A stretch of 64,000 bases of DNA from UMGS882 sp045598975 (GTDB lineage: Bacteria; Bacillota; Clostridia; Oscillospirales; CAG-382). Position 1 is the stretch's first letter. Every line of letters begins with the position of its first letter. The translations under genes were made by a program, and so were the position numbers. The stretch spans positions 8,337 through 72,336 of the forward strand of contig JAZRVE010000099.1 of NCBI GenBank assembly GCA_045598975.1, written 5' to 3'. The notes under the pieces were generated by a model that saw only the letters and a list, made by a program, of their open reading frames with translations, was not told the DNA's origin and ran no database searches. Positions 43,401 to 52,477 of this stretch are shown here, piece by piece.

Positions 43401-44021
43401 CTTTTCGAGAGGTCCCAGCCGCGAGGAGACTTCGCCGATGATGTCGGTCAGTCTGAGCAGGTTGGCGTCGGTCTCGGTCAGTTTTTTCTCGGCGTCGTTT
43501 TTGCGGTAGCGGTATTTGGAGATGCCGGCGGCTTCCTCGAAAATGTGGCGCCGCTCGTCGCTTTTCTGTGAGAGCACTTCGGCGATCTTGCCCTGTCCGA
43601 TAACGGAATAGCCCTCGCGTCCGATACCGGTGTTGAGAAAGAGCTCGTAAATATCTTTTAAGCGTGACGGCTTTTCGTTGATGCGGTATTCGCTGTCGCC
43701 CGAACGGTAGTATTTGCGGGTGACCTTGACTTCTTCCGCATCGTTCGGCAGATCGCCGGCGGCGTTGTCGATGATGATGGAGACTTCGCAGAAGCCGGTC
43801 TGACTGCGTCCCGCGGTGCCGGCGAAAATGACGTCCTCCATTTTGGAGCCGCGCAAGGATTTGGGGCTCATCTCACCAAGCACCCAGCGGACGGCGTCGG
43901 AAATGTTGGATTTTCCGCTTCCGTTAGGGCCTACGACGGCGGTGACGCCGCGCTCGAATTCCAATCTCGTTTTGTCGGGGAAGGATTTGAATCCCCTCAG
44001 TTCCAGTGCTTTTAAGTACAA
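40467..44021 (-). CDS. smc: Chromosome segregation protein SMC
   Basis: A 1184-residue SMC ATPase, the core of the condensin-like complex. The N-terminal head has VVGPNGSGKSNISDAVRWVLGE (Walker A, in part). Two long coiled-coil arms (about 165-500 and 660-1010) flank a hinge around 515-640 (GYPGSVKAVL, GGSYTGGS). The C-terminal head has LLSGGEQAFTAIAL (signature) and FYIFDEIEAALDD (Walker B). ScpA and ScpB are not in the window. It ends 25 bases before ftsY. Confidence 0.97.
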   Translation of the reverse strand: MYLKALELRGFKSFPDKTRLEFERGVTAVVGPNGSGKSNISDAVRWVLGEMSPKSLRGSKMEDVIFAGTAGRSQTGFCEVSIIIDNAAGDLPNDAEEVKVTRKYYRSGDSEYRINEKPSRLKDIYELFLNTGIGREGYSVIGQGKIAEVLSQKSDERRHIFEEAAGISKYRYRKNDAEKKLTETDANLLRLTDIIGEVSSRLGPLEKDAENAKKYLVLADRKKELEVSIWLKKIAQSDTKAAELEQKFSDAKASYEEKQHEEELLEAALDGLFNKKQFFAQKAESTRTEIAELEEKKNHYENLRSLSENDISHHSERQNTLKGEIAFLTDTESVRLEKEKRDAEALAAQKEKALTDAKSAAENADAAVEKAENDYRDAEARIEQSSDALRRQNEKVTELKIREAAEKSSEKNETERRAFLSAEIEKATQELEQTYTYHEAALKRKAEAQAEKEQINRDLEEEKNNRQTLVKERDEYLQKKNEYAAAFAADTHRKETLAKMEALMEGYPGSVKAVLNAGELTGICGPVSKRLTVAGEYVTAIETALGASVSHIIVETEADAKAAMRFLKQTNAGRATFLPLTSVSGRPLSEPHIDRNPGFIGIASALVTFDEKYRPIAEYLLGRTIVADNIDSASVIARAYSFRYKVVTLDGQVVNAGGSYTGGSAGFKTGVLSRGADIASLQASIDDILKKTKLLNEKIEENRQAIAESEEFIESFRNDLASADASLYRSENDARLHKEHIDVCSERIKELNGQLDEFDEQKKQQALSALSAALLEAETQAQSLQNAHAELNSLADTAYELLQKAREKQTQCRVTLVSAEKDAENAQTEVQASEKKINETQKRLEALREELTAIENRLSGIAFDIEENKKALDETTALWESKKTELAEYLANATQAESDMTGKRDEQKDLLRDKEVFFELMTRNEAALAGCRAEYDTLNAKLFEEYALTFTAALELHLPEPTSSSASELTSVKAKIRALGPINVGAVDEYKETKERYDFMTGQINDLESAKKSLENVIRHLESDMKKLFEQAVTSINSNFGRVFAELFGGGHADIVITDPENILESGIEINVQPPGKMVKNISLLSGGEQAFTAIALYFAILEVNPAPFYIFDEIEAALDDVNVARFAAYVKRHSDTQFIVITHRRGTMEVADTMYGVTMQEKGVSTFLKVNIDDVEKKTGVKL

Positions 44022-44048
44022 TGTCGGTACCGTCCTTGTTCGGGTAGT

Positions 44049-45098
44049 TTATCGGAAAGAAAGGGTGTGCGGCGCAACGTCTTTGTCCTCACGGATGCAG
44101 ACGCGCCGCAGGGGTATGCTGTTTTCTTCGGCAAATGCAAGAAGCTTTTGCCTGTTTTGTCCGCCGTGCCCGGCGACCTTGGAGGGCTCGCCCGGTGCGC
44201 AGAGGACGGTGAGGATGCCGCCGTTTTCCTTGCAGAGCGCACGGATGCGCTCGCCGGCACGGCAGACCAGATCGTAGTAGTAGGCGCTTTCGACGAGCTC
44301 GCCGACGGCGCTGTGATAGTAGGTGGCGTCGGGATAGACGGCGTCGCCTTCCGTGAGCGATTCGCCGGATTGTAAGCCGATGCGCAGGACGTTTATCCCG
44401 TTTTCGAGTAAGATGCGGTAGGCGGGAAGCGTCCGTTTTACGGCGTCCTCCACGGAAAGCGGCGTATACAGCCCCTCTTTTGCCATGCCGCATAAGGCGG
44501 TATCGCGGAACACGACGGTGGGGTAGAGGCGCGCTTCTTTGCAGCCGAAGCGCACGATGTCGCGTGCCGTCCGCTCTTCCGAAAAGGCGTCCGCGCCCGG
44601 CAGACCGATCATCATCTGCCCGCCGAGGGTGAAGCCGAAATCGCGGATGAGCTTGCAGGCACGCTCGGTGTCGCTTGCGGTGTGCCCGCGCCGGCAGGCG
44701 GAAAGGACTTTTTCGTCTGTGCTCTGGATGCCGAGCTCAATGGCGGAAACGCCGCGGTCTTTGAGGACGGTCAGAACGTCCGTGTCGATGTAGTCGGGGC
44801 GGGTGGAAAGGCGGATGGCGCTGACGCGCCCGCTTTTGACGTAGGTGTAGGCCGTGTCGAGAAGCCGCGTCATGACGGCGCGGTCGATGCCGGTAAACGA
44901 GCCGCCGAAGAAGGCGATCTCGATCCCCGTCACGGCGGGGTCGACGGTGGCAAGGGCACGCTCGATCGCGGGACGGATGTCCCGGTCGGCGCGGGCGCTT
45001 TCACCCGTTATGGTGCGCTGATTGCAGAAAACGCAGGTGTGAGGACAGCCCTCGTGCGGGATAAACAGCGGGATGTTGGCGTGTTTGGATTTTTTCAT
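44049..45098 (-). CDS. Elp3-like radical SAM protein
   Basis: A 349-residue radical SAM enzyme. The cluster-binding motif is CPHTCVFC (C18, C22, C25), followed by FFGGSFTGI, RLSTRPDYID and ELGIQSTDEKVL. It belongs to the Elp3-like radical SAM group without an acetyltransferase domain; its substrate is unknown. In Clostridia a gene of this type typically lies between rnc and smc, suggesting a translation-linked role. The ATG overlaps the rnc stop (ATGA). Confidence 0.85.
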   Translation of the reverse strand: MKKSKHANIPLFIPHEGCPHTCVFCNQRTITGESARADRDIRPAIERALATVDPAVTGIEIAFFGGSFTGIDRAVMTRLLDTAYTYVKSGRVSAIRLSTRPDYIDTDVLTVLKDRGVSAIELGIQSTDEKVLSACRRGHTASDTERACKLIRDFGFTLGGQMMIGLPGADAFSEERTARDIVRFGCKEARLYPTVVFRDTALCGMAKEGLYTPLSVEDAVKRTLPAYRILLENGINVLRIGLQSGESLTEGDAVYPDATYYHSAVGELVESAYYYDLVCRAGERIRALCKENGGILTVLCAPGEPSKVAGHGGQNRQKLLAFAEENSIPLRRVCIREDKDVAPHTLSFR

Positions 45099-45811
45099 GG
45101 CTCCGATACGGCGCCGAATAATAAAAGCGCCTGATGAGCCGCCTGCTGTTCCGCTTCGCGCTTGGAGGAGCCGGAGCCTTTGCCGATGACGTTGTTGTTG
45201 AGGGTGACTTCGACGTCAAAGGTGCGGTTGTGCGAGGGACCGCTTTCGCCGGTGACGGCGTAGGAGAGGATCTCTCCGCGGGACTGCTGGATGAATTTCT
45301 GTAACAGGGTTTTGTAATCCTCGGTGTTGCCGCTTCCGATGAGCCTGTCCGCCGCTTTGACGATAAAGGGCAGGATGAACGCCTGCGCTTTTTCGAAGCC
45401 GCCGTCGAGATAGATGGCGGCGATGACGGCTTCCGTCGCGTCGGCAAGGATGGATTTGCGCGTTCTGCCGCCGGAGGTCTCTTCACCGTGTCCGAGCCGC
45501 AGATAATCGCCGAGTCCGAGTTCGTTCGCATAGTCGTATAAAGCGTTTTCGCAGACGACGCCGGCGCGTATCTTGGTCAAGTCCCCTTCGTACAGATGGC
45601 GGTTTTCGGTAAAAAGATAGACGCTCGCGATGAGCGATAAGACCGAGTCTCCGAGAAATTCCAGCCGCTCGTTGCAGGGTGCGTCCTGTTTCTGCGCCTT
45701 GCTCTCGTTGGAAAAGGACGAGTGGGTGAGGGCGGTCAGCAAAAGCGTTTTGTTGGTAAAGGTATACCCGATCTTCTTTTCAAATTGCGTTAACATGTCG
45801 TTGGTTTGCAA
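45095..45811 (-). CDS. rnc: Ribonuclease III
   Basis: A 238-residue double-stranded-RNA endonuclease. NERLEFLGDSVLSL is the catalytic signature (metal-binding Glu and Asp), with ADATEAVIAAIYLDGG providing the later acidic residues. A double-stranded RNA-binding domain (about 165-232) ends in SSKREAEQQAAHQALL. The start is taken as TTG at 45811, because GGGAGG lies seven bases upstream; the first ATG (45796) is too far from it. It would be the enzyme to cut the pnp leader hairpin. Confidence 0.95.
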   Translation of the reverse strand: MQTNDMLTQFEKKIGYTFTNKTLLLTALTHSSFSNESKAQKQDAPCNERLEFLGDSVLSLIASVYLFTENRHLYEGDLTKIRAGVVCENALYDYANELGLGDYLRLGHGEETSGGRTRKSILADATEAVIAAIYLDGGFEKAQAFILPFIVKAADRLIGSGNTEDYKTLLQKFIQQSRGEILSYAVTGESGPSHNRTFDVEVTLNNNVIGKGSGSSKREAEQQAAHQALLLFGAVSEP

Positions 45812-45835
45812 TGGTATTCCTCCCGATGACGTTAT

Positions 45836-46840
45836 TCATGCCCGGGGCTCGGATGCGCACAGACGCTCGATCTCGTCGATCATGCCGCTTTGCGCATAGT
45901 TCTTCGCCTGATTGATGCAGTAGGCGATGCTGACGGCACCGGCGGTGCCGTGTGCCTTGATGACGGGCTTTGCTATGCCTAAAAACGGCGCACCGCCGTA
46001 TTCGTCGTAGGTCATTTCCTTGGTGAGCGCCTTGATGCTGCCGGCACAAAGGAGCGCACCTGCCTTGGAGAGGGCGTTGTGATAAAAGACGCGCTTTAAG
46101 GTGGATTTGACGAAGAGCCCCGCACCCTCGCATAATTTGAGCACGATGTTGCCGGTAAAGCCGTCGGCGACCATGACGTCCACTTTCCCCTCGGGGATCT
46201 CGCGTCCTTCGATGTTGCCGACGAAGTTGAGGGAGTCGTCCTGTTTGAGGAACTGATAGGTTTCGCTTTGCAGAGCCGTTCCCTTGTGCTCTTCGGCGCC
46301 GTTGTTGATGAGTGCGACCTTGGGAGAGGGAACGCCCATGACTTTTTCCATAAATAAGCTTCCCATACGGGCAAACAGCACGAGATTGTCGGGCGTGCAG
46401 TCGGTCTGGGCACCGGCATCGGCAAGAAGGGTGGGCGAGCCGAGCGGGATGATGGCGCCGAGCGCCGGGCGGCGGACGCCCTTGATGCGGCGGATTTTCA
46501 GGGTGGCGCCGGTAAGCAGTGCACCGGTGTTGCCGGAGCTGATGAGAGCGTCGCCTTCGCCCGCTTTGAGAAGGTCGAGCGCGACCGCCATGGAGGAGTG
46601 CGCTTTTTCTTCCGTCATGACGTCGCCGGGATGGTCGGTCATGACAAGCTGGGGACCCGGTGCGTCAACGATCGTCACCGAAGCGGCGTCGAATCCGTTT
46701 TTGGCTATCGCCTGCCCGATGACCGCCGTTTCTCCGACTAAAATAACGTCAACGTCATAGCGTTCTTTTCCGAGAAAAGCGCCTTTGACAAGTTCCTCCG
46801 GCGAGTTGTCGCCGCTCATGCAGTCAAGAATGATTTTCAT
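45836..46840 (-). CDS. plsX: Phosphate acyltransferase PlsX
   Basis: PlsX makes acyl-phosphate from acyl-ACP for phospholipid synthesis by PlsY. The 334-residue protein has the N-terminal LDCMSGDNSPEELVKGA and the central SSGNTGALL. GSPTLLADAGAQTDCTP, VADGFTGNIVLKLCEG and the C-terminal GAPFLGI are all conserved. Unlike the usual plsX-acpP-rnc order, no acyl carrier protein gene lies between it and rnc, which follows after 24 bases. Confidence 0.95.
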   Translation of the reverse strand: MKIILDCMSGDNSPEELVKGAFLGKERYDVDVILVGETAVIGQAIAKNGFDAASVTIVDAPGPQLVMTDHPGDVMTEEKAHSSMAVALDLLKAGEGDALISSGNTGALLTGATLKIRRIKGVRRPALGAIIPLGSPTLLADAGAQTDCTPDNLVLFARMGSLFMEKVMGVPSPKVALINNGAEEHKGTALQSETYQFLKQDDSLNFVGNIEGREIPEGKVDVMVADGFTGNIVLKLCEGAGLFVKSTLKRVFYHNALSKAGALLCAGSIKALTKEMTYDEYGGAPFLGIAKPVIKAHGTAGAVSIAYCINQAKNYAQSGMIDEIERLCASEPRA

Positions 46841-46865
46841 GGGATATTAAACCCTTTCTGTTGCC

Positions 46866-49157
46866 TTATTTGGCTTTTCCCGCCGATTTTTTGCCTTTGG
46901 CGGCGGCTGTGTTTCCGTTGTAGGAGCAGGTCTTGTCAAGGCAGACGAATACGTCGTCCTTGCCTCTCTTTTTGAGAAGCATTTTGCCGCAGACCGGGCA
47001 TTTTTCGGTGGTAGGCACGTCGCAGGACGTGAATTTGCAATCGGGATACCCGGTACAACTGTAAAACGTGGTGCGGTTGCGCCCGTGGCGGATGGCGATC
47101 TTTTTGCCGCAGAGCGGGCAGAGCGCGTCGATCTCCTTGGTGATGGGCTTGGTGCCGCTGCACTTGGGATAGGAGGCGCAGGCGTAGAAGGTGCCGTAGC
47201 GTCCCCGGCGAATGACCATTTCGCCGCCGCAGATGTCACAGCGGACGTCGTCCGGCGCTTTTTGAAGCTGTTTCTCGCCGGCGTCCTTTTCGACGGGGTT
47301 GCCGTCCTTGTCGAGCGTCTTGGTGTTGCGGCAGGCGGGATAGTTGGGGCAGGCGGCGAATTTGCCGAAGCGCCCGCTCTTGATGATCATGGTCGCGCCG
47401 CATTTCTCGCAGACGATGTCGGTCTCGATGACCGGCAGCTTGTAGTTTTCTTTGTCGATGGTGGTGTTCGCCACGGCGATCTCTTTTTCGAAATCGTTGT
47501 AGAAGGTGCGCAGAACGTCCGTCATTTTTTTGTCGCCGTTTTCGATGTCGTCGAGGGAATCCTCCATGTTGGCGGTGAAGCCGTAATCGACGATCTCGGC
47601 GAAATTGTCGCACATGAGCTTGGTGGTCACTTCTCCGAGAGAGGTCGGTTTGAGCGTCTTGGCATCGCGCTCGACGTAGCCGCGCTGTAAGATGGTGGTG
47701 ATGGTCGGCGCAAAGGTGGACGGACGTCCGATGCCCTTTTCTTCGAGCGCCTTGATGAGCGTGCCTTCGGAGTAGCGAGCGGGCGGCTGGGTGAAGTGCT
47801 GCATGGGCGTGATGTCGGACGCGGAAAGCGACTGCCCGACCTCGACGTTTGGCAGTAAGGTGTCCTTTTCGTCGGCTTCGTCCGCCTTTTCCTCCGGCTT
47901 GTCGTCGTAGAGCGCCATGTAGCCGGCGAAGCGGAGCGTGTAGCCCGAGCTGCGGAACGGCACGCCGTTCCCTTCGGTGTCGATGGTGACGGTGTCAAGC
48001 ACGGCGGACGCCATCTGGCTGGCAAGGAAACGGTCCCAGATGAGCTTGTACAGCTTGTACTGGTCGGCCGTCAGAAACTGCTTGATGTCCTTCGGCGGGT
48101 ATTTCATGTAGGAAGGACGGATGGCTTCATGCGCGTCCTGCGCCCCGGAACGGGACTTGTAGACGCGGCGGGTGTCGGGATAGTATTCGTTGCCGTAGAC
48201 CTCGCGGATGTACGCTTCGGCGCTGTCGGCGGCGGTGGAGGAAATGTGCAGGGAGTCGGTACGCATGTAGGAAATGATACCGTGCGAACCGTCTGAGCCG
48301 AGGGAAATACCTTCGTAAAGCTCCTGCGCCGTCTTCATGGTCTTGGAGGATGAGAAACCGAGCCGACGGTATGCCTCCTGCTGTAAGGTGGAGGTGATGA
48401 AGGGCGGCTGGGGATTCTTCAAACGGACTGCTTTTTTGAGATTGGTGACCGAGAAGGTGTGCCCGTCGATCTTGGCAAGCAGTGCGTCGGTCTTCTGCTT
48501 GTCGGAGAGCTCGAATTTGTTTCCGGCGACGTAGGAAGCCTTGAAGGACTTGCCGTCGGGCGTCACGAGGGTGGCGTCCACCGTCCAGTATTCCTCCGAG
48601 CGAAAGGCGCGGATCTCGTTTTCGCGGTCGACGATGAGGCGCGTTGCCACAGACTGCACACGCCCGGCGGAAAGACCGCTCTTGATCTTCTTCCATAAAA
48701 TGGGGCTGACCTGATAACCGACGATGCGGTCGAGAATGCGCCGCGTCTGCTGGGCGTCGACCAAATTCATGTTGAGCCCGACGGGATTCTTTACCGCTTT
48801 TTTGACGGCGTCCTCCGTCACTTCGTTGAAGCGGATGCGCTTGGCCTTGTTTTCGTCGAGATCGAGCACCTGCATCAGATGCCACGAAATGGCTTCGCCC
48901 TCGCGGTCGGGGTCGGTCGCGAGGTAAACGGTGTCAGCCTTTTTGGCTTCCGCTTTGAGCCCCTTGATGAGGTCGCCCTTGCCGCGGATGTTGATATACT
49001 TGGGCGAAAAGCCGTGCTCGATGTCGATGCCGAGCGCGCTCTTGGGCAGGTCGCGGACGTGTCCCTGCGAGGCGATGACCTTGTAGTTTTTGCCGAGATA
49101 GCTTTTGACGGCCTTGATCTTGTTGGGTGATTCGAGAATGACAAGTTTGTTAGCCAC
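46866..49157 (-). CDS. topA: DNA topoisomerase I
   Basis: A 763-residue type IA topoisomerase that relaxes negative supercoils. The TOPRIM domain (LVILESPNKIKAVKSYL, DPDREGEAISWH) is followed by the catalytic domains with GIISYMRTDS, where the tyrosine forms the DNA link. IGRPSTFAPTI is also present. The C-terminus carries four zinc-ribbon units (CEKCG, CDICG, CPLCG, CPVCG, each with a second cysteine pair). It ends in a short lysine-rich tail. It follows dprA, the usual Firmicutes order. Confidence 0.97.
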   Translation of the reverse strand: MANKLVILESPNKIKAVKSYLGKNYKVIASQGHVRDLPKSALGIDIEHGFSPKYINIRGKGDLIKGLKAEAKKADTVYLATDPDREGEAISWHLMQVLDLDENKAKRIRFNEVTEDAVKKAVKNPVGLNMNLVDAQQTRRILDRIVGYQVSPILWKKIKSGLSAGRVQSVATRLIVDRENEIRAFRSEEYWTVDATLVTPDGKSFKASYVAGNKFELSDKQKTDALLAKIDGHTFSVTNLKKAVRLKNPQPPFITSTLQQEAYRRLGFSSSKTMKTAQELYEGISLGSDGSHGIISYMRTDSLHISSTAADSAEAYIREVYGNEYYPDTRRVYKSRSGAQDAHEAIRPSYMKYPPKDIKQFLTADQYKLYKLIWDRFLASQMASAVLDTVTIDTEGNGVPFRSSGYTLRFAGYMALYDDKPEEKADEADEKDTLLPNVEVGQSLSASDITPMQHFTQPPARYSEGTLIKALEEKGIGRPSTFAPTITTILQRGYVERDAKTLKPTSLGEVTTKLMCDNFAEIVDYGFTANMEDSLDDIENGDKKMTDVLRTFYNDFEKEIAVANTTIDKENYKLPVIETDIVCEKCGATMIIKSGRFGKFAACPNYPACRNTKTLDKDGNPVEKDAGEKQLQKAPDDVRCDICGGEMVIRRGRYGTFYACASYPKCSGTKPITKEIDALCPLCGKKIAIRHGRNRTTFYSCTGYPDCKFTSCDVPTTEKCPVCGKMLLKKRGKDDVFVCLDKTCSYNGNTAAAKGKKSAGKAK

Positions 49158-49206
49158 GGAAATCCTCCTGATGACCGGTGATCGGTCTGTCTATGTCAAA
49201 ATTTGT

Positions 49207-50520
49207 TTATGATCTTTCGTAGCGCCCGCCGGGAAGCGAGCGGATAAGCCCGTACACTTCGAGAAGCGTTAAGGCGGAGAGGGCGTCGTCGGCGCGGATG
49301 CCGCCCGACGTGATCTCGTCGAGGGACAGCACGCCGTGCGCGTCGATGAGATCGAAAACGGCGTTTTCGCACGGAGATAATAAGGAGCGGTCGGGCTGCG
49401 CAGAGGACGGGGAAGGCGCCGGAGCCGGCTCTTTCGCGGACACCGGCTTTTCCGACACCCGGTCGGACGGCTTGCTTCCCGCTTTTTTGCGCGAAGCTTC
49501 GCTCATGCGGGTGGTAAAGGGCTTTTTCAGCGTGCGGGACGGTTTTTCGTCCTGCTTCATGTCGCGGTTGACCGAGAACGCTTCCCTGACGGCGGCGTTG
49601 AGCTTGCGCACGGGAAGGGAAGGCGGGGTCCGCGTGAACTGCTCGGGGAACATGGCGGCAAATTCGCGGATGAGATCGTATTCGTCCGTCAGTACCGCGG
49701 CACCGTTTTTGATGAGGGACACAGGTCCTTCGTAGAGCTTGTTTTCGGCACTCCCGGGCACGGCGAATATCTTTTTGCCCTGTCTGAGGGCGTGAGAAGC
49801 GGTGATCATGGCGCCGCTTCCGACGGATGCCTCGAAAATGGCGGTCGCGCAGGCGATGGCGCTGATGACGCGGTTGCGCACGGGAAAATGGTTGCCGATC
49901 GGCGGTGAAAAGGGCGGAAATTCGGACAGGATCAGCCCGTTGTGGGACAGTCGCACAAATAACTCCTTGTTCTGCGGCGGGTAGATGCGGTCGATGCCGC
50001 ACCCGAGCACGCCGATGGCATAGCCGCCGGCGTCGAGACAGCCCGTCACGCAGGCGGTGTCGATGCCGAGCGCCAGTCCGCTGATGACGGCACCGCCGCC
50101 GTAGGCGGCATTGTACGCGATCTTGTAGGCGTGGCGGAAGCCCGCCTCCGAGCAGGAGCGCGTGCCGACCATGGCGAATACCGGCAGCTCGTCGAGCTTT
50201 TCAAAGCGTCCGCGGTAGTACAGCAGTGCGGGCGGATCGGTGATGGCACGCAGACGGTCGGGATAGTACGGCTCGCCGTAGCGGATGAGCCCGATGTGTT
50301 CCTTTTCGCAATAGGCAAGACAGCGCTTCGCCTCGTCGAGATCCTTGGCGTCAAGACGTGCGACCTCACCGTCGCGAAGTCCGAGTTCGCGCAGGTCGTC
50401 TTCGGAAGCGCGATAGACGTTCTCGGCACTCTTGTAATGTTCAAGCAGGGTTTTGACGGAAGCGCTCCCGGCACCGAGCGTGACGGACAGCCATACGTCG
50501 TACAGATAATCGTCAGACAA
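49207..50520 (-). CDS. dprA: DNA-processing protein DprA
   Basis: DprA loads RecA on incoming single-stranded DNA during natural transformation. The 437-residue protein has an N-terminal helix-hairpin-helix/SAM-like region and a Rossmann-type domain with MVGTRSCSEAG and VISGLALGIDTA. LGCGIDRIYPPQN and EFPPFSPPIGNHFPVRNRVIS are also present. A long basic/proline linker (about 320-375) precedes a C-terminal winged-helix domain. No other competence gene is in the window. GGAGAATTTTCGG precedes the ATG. Confidence 0.94.
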   Translation of the reverse strand: MSDDYLYDVWLSVTLGAGSASVKTLLEHYKSAENVYRASEDDLRELGLRDGEVARLDAKDLDEAKRCLAYCEKEHIGLIRYGEPYYPDRLRAITDPPALLYYRGRFEKLDELPVFAMVGTRSCSEAGFRHAYKIAYNAAYGGGAVISGLALGIDTACVTGCLDAGGYAIGVLGCGIDRIYPPQNKELFVRLSHNGLILSEFPPFSPPIGNHFPVRNRVISAIACATAIFEASVGSGAMITASHALRQGKKIFAVPGSAENKLYEGPVSLIKNGAAVLTDEYDLIREFAAMFPEQFTRTPPSLPVRKLNAAVREAFSVNRDMKQDEKPSRTLKKPFTTRMSEASRKKAGSKPSDRVSEKPVSAKEPAPAPSPSSAQPDRSLLSPCENAVFDLIDAHGVLSLDEITSGGIRADDALSALTLLEVYGLIRSLPGGRYERS

Positions 50521-50557
50521 CCGAAAATTCTCCTTTCGGAAAAATCATGAGTACAAG

Positions 50558-51358
50558 TCAGATGAGCGGGCGGCTCTTGCGCATTTCCCAGAGGATGACG
50601 GCGGCGGCAGTCGCCGCGTTGAGGCTTTCGGCACCCTCGTTCATGGGAATGTAGACGGTGCCGTCGCAGGCGCCAAGAACGGCGTCGGAGAGCCCGTGTC
50701 CCTCGTTGCCGATGACGACGGCGTCGGTCAGCGAAAAGGGGAAGGTGCCGAGCCGCAAACTTGCTCTGTCGAGCGCCGCACCGAATACCCGCACGCCGTT
50801 TTCACGGATGCGCGTGACGGCGGACGCCGTATCGTCCGTGCGGAACAGACGCATTTTGAAAAGACTGCCCATGGCGGCACGGACGCACTTGGGAGAAAAC
50901 GGATCGGCACAGCCTGCGGAAAACAGCACGTTTTCCACGCCGAAGCCGAAGGCACAGCGCAGGATGGCACCGAAATTGGCGGGATTCTGCACGTCTTCGA
51001 GAATAAGAAGCGGTGCGTGTCCCGTGTCCGGCGGAAGCGCATCGCCGATCTCCGGTATACCGAAGCAGGCGAAGATGCCCTGCGGGGCCTGCTCGCACGA
51101 TAACTTTTCGTATACCTCATCTGTGACGAGATAGGCATCGCCGCACGGCAGATCGCGGGAAGAGAGACCGTAGGCTCCGACGGCTTTCTGCGTGCAGAAC
51201 AGCCGTTTGAGGGACAGTCCCGCCGACAGCGCCTCTTCAAAGAGCTTGATGCCCTCGGTAAAGAAAAGACCTGTCTTTTCACGTTCCTTTTTGTCGGAGA
51301 GGCGCGCCGTCCCGGTGACGACAGGATTTTTGCGCGAGGTGATGGGCTCGAAATGCAT
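50558..51358 (-). CDS. SpoU/TrmH-family RNA 2'-O-methyltransferase
   Basis: An RNA ribose methyltransferase of about 266 residues with a SPOUT knot. N-terminal substrate-binding domain: ITSRKNPVVTGTARL and FFTEGIKLFEEAL. Motif 1: LEDVQNPANFGAILRCA with the catalytic Asn and Arg. Motif 2: VIGNEGHGLS. Motif 3: IPMNEGAESLNAATAAAV. It methylates 23S rRNA or tRNA; the exact nucleotide is unknown. Starts at 51370 or 51358 are both possible; neither has an ideal ribosome binding site. Confidence 0.9.
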   Translation of the reverse strand: MHFEPITSRKNPVVTGTARLSDKKEREKTGLFFTEGIKLFEEALSAGLSLKRLFCTQKAVGAYGLSSRDLPCGDAYLVTDEVYEKLSCEQAPQGIFACFGIPEIGDALPPDTGHAPLLILEDVQNPANFGAILRCAFGFGVENVLFSAGCADPFSPKCVRAAMGSLFKMRLFRTDDTASAVTRIRENGVRVFGAALDRASLRLGTFPFSLTDAVVIGNEGHGLSDAVLGACDGTVYIPMNEGAESLNAATAAAVILWEMRKSRPLI

Positions 51359-51370
51359 CCTTTTGACCAT

Positions 51371-51704
51371 TCCTTTTTGAGGAAATCTTCCACATATAAT
51401 CCTACACAGTTATTTCTTATTGTATACCCATTTTTCGCCGAATTCTACAAGAATATTATGAACATTTGCAAACATCCGTGAATATACGGAAAACGAATTA
51501 TGACAGACACGTTAATTTCGACCGTTACCCGGAATTCGTGCGGCGTCATGTCGTCAGACGGCGCTATATAATAAGGAACAAAAATCAATTCCATTCATAT
51601 GCGTCTGCGCGGAAAACGGGGAACGGGGCGGAACAGTTAACAATATATTAACAAAAAAGGACGACACTTGTGATAAAATGAAGAAAAAGAAAAGAGGTCT
51701 GCGT
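51371..51704. other. AT-rich divergent intergenic region
   Basis: A 334-base gene-free stretch between the divergent SpoU and ispD genes. A TATAAT occurs at 51567-51572 on the plus strand, with no good -35 box. On the minus strand a TATACA-like box lies near 51420 with TTGTAG upstream. No clear hairpin, repeat or RNA gene is seen, so it probably holds two weak promoters. Confidence 0.4.
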
Positions 51705-52475
51705 ATGACGTGTATCTGGAAGAACCGATATGCTTCCTTAAAGGAGCCGGAACCGCTGTTCACGGTGCTCGTGGCGGCGGCGGGAAGCGGACAGCGCATG
51801 GGCGGTGTATATAAGCCCCTGCTTGCCGTCGGCGGACGTCCGCTGCTTGCCTATTCGCTCGACGCTTTGCAGAAAAACGGCTTCGTCAGACAGATCGTCG
51901 TCAGTGCGCCGCGCGAAAAGTTCGACGAGATCGAGCAGACGGCACGCGAATGCGGCTGTGATAAGCTCAAAGCGATCGCCGAGGGCGGTCAGACACGCGC
52001 GGAATCGGTCAGAAAAGCGTTTGAAAAAGTCTTTGCCGAGAAAAAGGACATCACGCCGTTCGTAGCGGTGCATGACGCCGCCCGCCCGCTCATTACGCAG
52101 AAAATGCTTGACGACGTGTTTTTTGCCTGTGTGAAGTACGGCGGTGCCGTCGCTTCCACCAAGGTGCGCGACGCCGTCAAACGGGCGGGACTCGACGGCA
52201 TGGTGACGGAGGATGTGGACCGCGACGGACTGTATCAGATGCAGACGCCGCAGGCGTTCGACACCGACATTTTCCACACGGCGCTTGCCGTGGCGAAGCG
52301 CGACGGCAACGATACGGCGGTGGACGACGCGGCGCTCGTCAGAGCGGCGGGCTTCAAGGTCATGTGCGTGGAAACGGGCTTTGCCAATTTCAAGATCACC
52401 TATCCCGAAGACGTGCGGATGGCGGAAGCCCTGCTCGAAGCACGGAAAAACGGATCGTTCGGAACGGAGGCGTGA
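51705..52475 (+). CDS. ispD: 2-C-methyl-D-erythritol 4-phosphate cytidylyltransferase
   Basis: IspD performs the CTP-dependent third step of the non-mevalonate isoprenoid pathway. The 256-residue protein has LVAAAGSGQRMGG (CTP-binding loop, with Gln before the usual Arg), VHDAARPLIT, and LYQMQTPQAFDTD. The C-terminal FKITYPEDVRMAE closes the fold. About 18 residues precede the family's normal start. The ATG at 51705 follows AGAGG; an ATG at 51678 is in frame but lacks a ribosome binding site. IspF follows at once. Confidence 0.95.
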   Translation: MTCIWKNRYASLKEPEPLFTVLVAAAGSGQRMGGVYKPLLAVGGRPLLAYSLDALQKNGFVRQIVVSAPREKFDEIEQTARECGCDKLKAIAEGGQTRAESVRKAFEKVFAEKKDITPFVAVHDAARPLITQKMLDDVFFACVKYGGAVASTKVRDAVKRAGLDGMVTEDVDRDGLYQMQTPQAFDTDIFHTALAVAKRDGNDTAVDDAALVRAAGFKVMCVETGFANFKITYPEDVRMAEALLEARKNGSFGTEA

Positions 52476-52477
52476 AT

